Origin: Saccharopolyspora erythraea
Lineage (GTDB): Bacteria; Actinomycetota; Actinomycetes; Mycobacteriales; Pseudonocardiaceae
Length of the DNA: 64,000 nt
Assembly: GCF_018141105.1 (NCBI RefSeq)
Contig: NZ_CP054839.1
Coordinates: 2,542,001-2,606,000, forward strand
Direction of reading: 5' to 3'
Shown piece by piece: positions 62,054-64,000 of the stretch. The notes under the pieces are model-generated. The model ran no database searches. It worked only from the letters and a program-made list of their open reading frames with translations, and had not been told where the DNA came from. Positions within the stretch are counted from its first letter, which is position 1. The number at the start of each line of letters is the position of its first letter. The position numbers and the translations under genes are program-made.

Positions 62054-63544
62054 CTAATCCCAGATCAGCGGGTCATCCGTTCCGAGTTCGAGCAACCATT
62101 CTGGGCCGCGAAGGTCGAAGCGCAGCCGATCGCGCCAGTTCTTCGCGCCCCGACTCTTCGCCGGGCCGACCTCGACTCGCGCGCCGCAGTCGAGTAGGAG
62201 CTCTCGCTTTCGCTGGTTCGACGCGACGGCCCATTCCGCTGCGAAGGTCAACCCCGTGTCGGACCACTCCGTAGCGGTCTCCTGAGACGCCAGCGCGAGC
62301 AACTCCTCCCGCCGGTCCTCCAGCTTCGAGTACGCCGCGCGGAACTCCGACGTTCCCCGCGGACCCCGGAACAGGCCGGCCGCCCGGTCCTCTCGAAGCT
62401 CCCGGAGCGACATCTCGATGTCTGCGAGCTCCCCGGAGCGGTCGACCGCGGGCGTGTCGGTCCGGACCCGGATCGGAAGGCGCCCCACCGCCGCGAGGAA
62501 CTTCTCCTCGACGAACTCTTCGAGGCGGGCCGACCGCATGCCGGCGCTGACCGTGCATCGAGGTCCGTAGCCCGCCCGGTAGCCCGCGCACCGGTACATG
62601 CTCGCGTCGTACTTCTTGTTCTTCGCCGGCGTGGCGTACATCTTTCGACCGCACACACAGAACGCGACGTCGAGGAGGAAACCGGCGGACCCAACCGCGC
62701 GGTACGGGGCGCGGGTTTCCTGACGGGTGTCGAGCTCACGTTGAAGCAGCGTCCACGTCTCGCCGTCCACCAACGGCGGGCCGTACACCACGGGGACCCC
62801 TTCTGAGTCTCGTACAAGGCGTCCGTCGTGCTCTGCGAGACCGCGGAGAGACGGCCGGCGCAGCATCCGGCGTAGTTGTCCGTGAGTCCAACCGGAGCCG
62901 ACCTTACCCGAGGGGGCGGGGACTCGGCGGTCGTTCAGGTCCCGCGCGATGTCGACGAGCGATTCCCGGGCCAGCACGCGGCCCACGATCTCGACGACAA
63001 CAGGCTCCTCCGCCTCGTTCAGGGCGAGCTGCTTACCGCCTTCGGGGCGGCCCACGACACGGTGCCCATACGGCGCTTTGGAGCCGCCCCAACGGCCCGC
63101 CTGCCGGAGGTACTTCCGGGCCGCGGATACGCGCTCTTGGATGTTCGTTCGCTCAACCTCAGCGAAGATCGAGGCGAGCTGAATCCAGACTCGCCCCATC
63201 TGGGTGGCCGTGTCGAGGTTGTCGTCTACCGCGACGATTCGCTTTCCGTTCTCCTGCGCCCATCCGAGGAGGTCGAGGGTGTCGCGCGCGGAGCGGGACA
63301 GGCGGTCGAGCTTCCACGCGACCAAGACATCCCACTCGCCGGCGCGGCGGGTGAGCCAGGGTCCGAGGTCGTCGCGCTCGAACGGTGAGACGGAGCCGGA
63401 CACGTCGAGGTCAACTGCCACATCGACCACGCGGCCATCGTTGCCGGACGCCCACCACTCGACGCGCTCTCGTTGGCGCTCGGGGCTGGTCGATTGGTCG
63501 GTGAGGCGGGACAGACGGACGGCTCCCAGGACGCGCAAGGTCAT
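62054..63544 (-). CDS. Large serine integrase
   Basis: A 496-residue serine recombinase. The catalytic domain has VRLSRLTDQSTSPERQRERV (nucleophile Ser in RLS), DLDVSGSVSPFERDDLG and AWKLDRLSRSARD, then TATQMGRVWIQLASIFAEVE and KAPYGHRVVG. A recombinase domain and zinc-ribbon follow (CVCGRKMYATPAKNKKYDAS, YRCAGYRAGYGPRCTVSAG), then a coiled-coil part LREDRAAGLFRGPRGTSEFR. ATG 63544 lies 40 bp from the attR core with only GGGA upstream. It acts with the RDF at 31948-32616. Confidence 0.93.
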   Translation of the reverse strand: MTLRVLGAVRLSRLTDQSTSPERQRERVEWWASGNDGRVVDVAVDLDVSGSVSPFERDDLGPWLTRRAGEWDVLVAWKLDRLSRSARDTLDLLGWAQENGKRIVAVDDNLDTATQMGRVWIQLASIFAEVERTNIQERVSAARKYLRQAGRWGGSKAPYGHRVVGRPEGGKQLALNEAEEPVVVEIVGRVLARESLVDIARDLNDRRVPAPSGKVGSGWTHGQLRRMLRRPSLRGLAEHDGRLVRDSEGVPVVYGPPLVDGETWTLLQRELDTRQETRAPYRAVGSAGFLLDVAFCVCGRKMYATPAKNKKYDASMYRCAGYRAGYGPRCTVSAGMRSARLEEFVEEKFLAAVGRLPIRVRTDTPAVDRSGELADIEMSLRELREDRAAGLFRGPRGTSEFRAAYSKLEDRREELLALASQETATEWSDTGLTFAAEWAVASNQRKRELLLDCGARVEVGPAKSRGAKNWRDRLRFDLRGPEWLLELGTDDPLIWD

Positions 63545-63564
63545 TCCCGCAGCGTAGCGCGTTG

Positions 63565-63585
63565 TGGTTCGGCGGCAAACCGCTT
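63565..63585. other. attR (right prophage attachment site)
   Basis: The phage arm TGGTTCGG (63565-63572) and 11 bp lead to the core TT at 63584-63585, after which amidase sequence begins (GCGCAACGACCCCAT). The arm is the inverse of the attL arm at the same 11-bp distance from the core. Confidence 0.85.
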
Positions 63586-64000
63586 GCGCAACGACCCCAT
63601 GAAATCGCTGCCGTCGGCGACCGGCAGCATCCGCAGCGACAGGGCCGCCGCGGCACCGCCGCTGCTGCCGCCCGCGGACCGGGACGGGTCGAACGGGTTG
63701 ACCGTGGTGCCGAAGACGCGGTTGAAGGTGTGCGAACCCAGGCCGAACTCGGGAACGTTGGTCTTGCCGATCACGATGGCACCCGCGTCGCGCATCCTGC
63801 GCACGGCGATCTCGTCGTCGGCGGCGGTCTGCCCGGCCAGGATCGGAGAACCCTTGCTGGTGGGGAACCCCTCGGCGTCGGCGAGGTCCTTCACCGCGAT
63901 CGGGAAGCCGTGCATCCAGCCCTTGCACTCGCCGCGCGCCAGCTCCTCGTCCCGCTGCTTGGCCTGCTCGAGCAGCGTCTCGTCGTCGGCGCGCGACACG
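63584..64000 (-). pseudogene. N-terminal half of the prophage-split amidase (cut by window edge)
   Basis: An amidase-signature fragment. The catalytic Lys is in PIAVKDLADAEGFPTS, the cis-Ser in SAGGSSGGAAAALSLR and the nucleophile Ser in GSDFMGSLR, whose Ser codon (63594-63592) is 7 bp from the attachment core. After the core the frame runs into phage bases (KRFAAEPQ) and stops at 63541. The true start probably lies beyond base 64000. Together with 16488-17366 it makes one continuous frame of 431 codons from the GTG at 63999. In the lysogen the enzyme should be inactive. Confidence 0.92.

Larger units (their letters stand above)
17367..63585. mobile_element. Complete siphovirus-type prophage, 46,219 bp
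   Basis: The element carries a serine integrase, a Gp3-like RDF, an HTH repressor, replication genes, a full head-tail module with HK97-type capsid, and lysis genes. All genes but the repressor run on the minus strand. Every core module is intact with no frameshifted essential gene seen, so it may be inducible. The edges are defined to the base by the 2-bp core shared by attL and attR. Confidence 0.93.

Noticed and set aside
17367-63585. CRISPR array among the many short repeats
   Set aside because: The repeats are dispersed at gene starts with no regular spacers or cas genes.

Overview
The window is high-GC actinomycete DNA: many GTG starts, strong GGAGG ribosome sites, TetR/MarR/GntR regulators, fatty-acid and glutarate-type CoA enzymes and an LtrA homologue. 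The flanking chromosome looks like Pseudonocardiaceae (for example Saccharopolyspora), but that placement is inference. Three parts are visible: left chromosome (1-17364), a complete prophage of 46,219 bp (17367-63585 with one copy of the 2-bp core), and a short right chromosome end (63586-64000).

Left chromosome. A partial TPR regulator is followed by several small regulator/enzyme pairs, most of them divergent: FAD monooxygenase with TetR (two palindromes between them), an MDR oxidoreductase and alpha/beta-hydrolase with TetR, an MFS exporter with MarR, and a GntR gene opposite a class III CoA-transferase plus glutaryl-CoA-dehydrogenase-like enzyme. LtrA, a membrane protein, a 3-hydroxybutyryl-CoA dehydrogenase, a secreted subtilase and an SDR enzyme fill the rest.

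The prophage sits inside an amidase-signature gene on the minus strand. The N-terminal half (Lys, cis-Ser and nucleophile-Ser motifs) is at the right edge and the C-terminal half at 16488-17366. Joining them at the AA core restores an uninterrupted 431-codon frame. The two attachment half-sites rebuild an attP with inverted arms symmetric about that dinucleotide. A large serine integrase starts 40 bp from attR, and a Gp3-like recombination directionality factor is at 31948-32616, so the integration/excision pair is complete.

Phage layout, nearly all on the minus strand. From right to left: integrase; tRNA-Trp and a tRNA-like gene; small proteins, HNH and terminase; portal, MuF, a GDPD-domain fibre-like protein, scaffold and HK97-type capsid; connectors, major tail protein, frameshifted tail chaperones and tape measure; tail tip; lysis genes; a small lysogeny region with membrane proteins; the lone plus-strand HTH repressor (37428-38141). 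Leftward from the repressor come the early genes: zinc proteins, dNMP kinase, RecB-like exonuclease, RDF, a long block of tiny coupled genes, PrimPol-helicase, two free-standing nucleases, DNA polymerase A, and a divergent sigma-70-like protein.

Two repeat families organise transcription. One, about 22 bp (CCACG-N12-CGTGG or ending in CGAGGAG), lies just before many ribosome sites, like the start-associated sequences of cluster K mycobacteriophages. The other, 29 bp (19 bp in one copy), lies upstream of five blocks and has promoter-like placement. Together with the phage sigma-like protein it is the best candidate here for an undescribed regulatory circuit. A nested inverted repeat at 33689-33863 is a candidate origin or control element.
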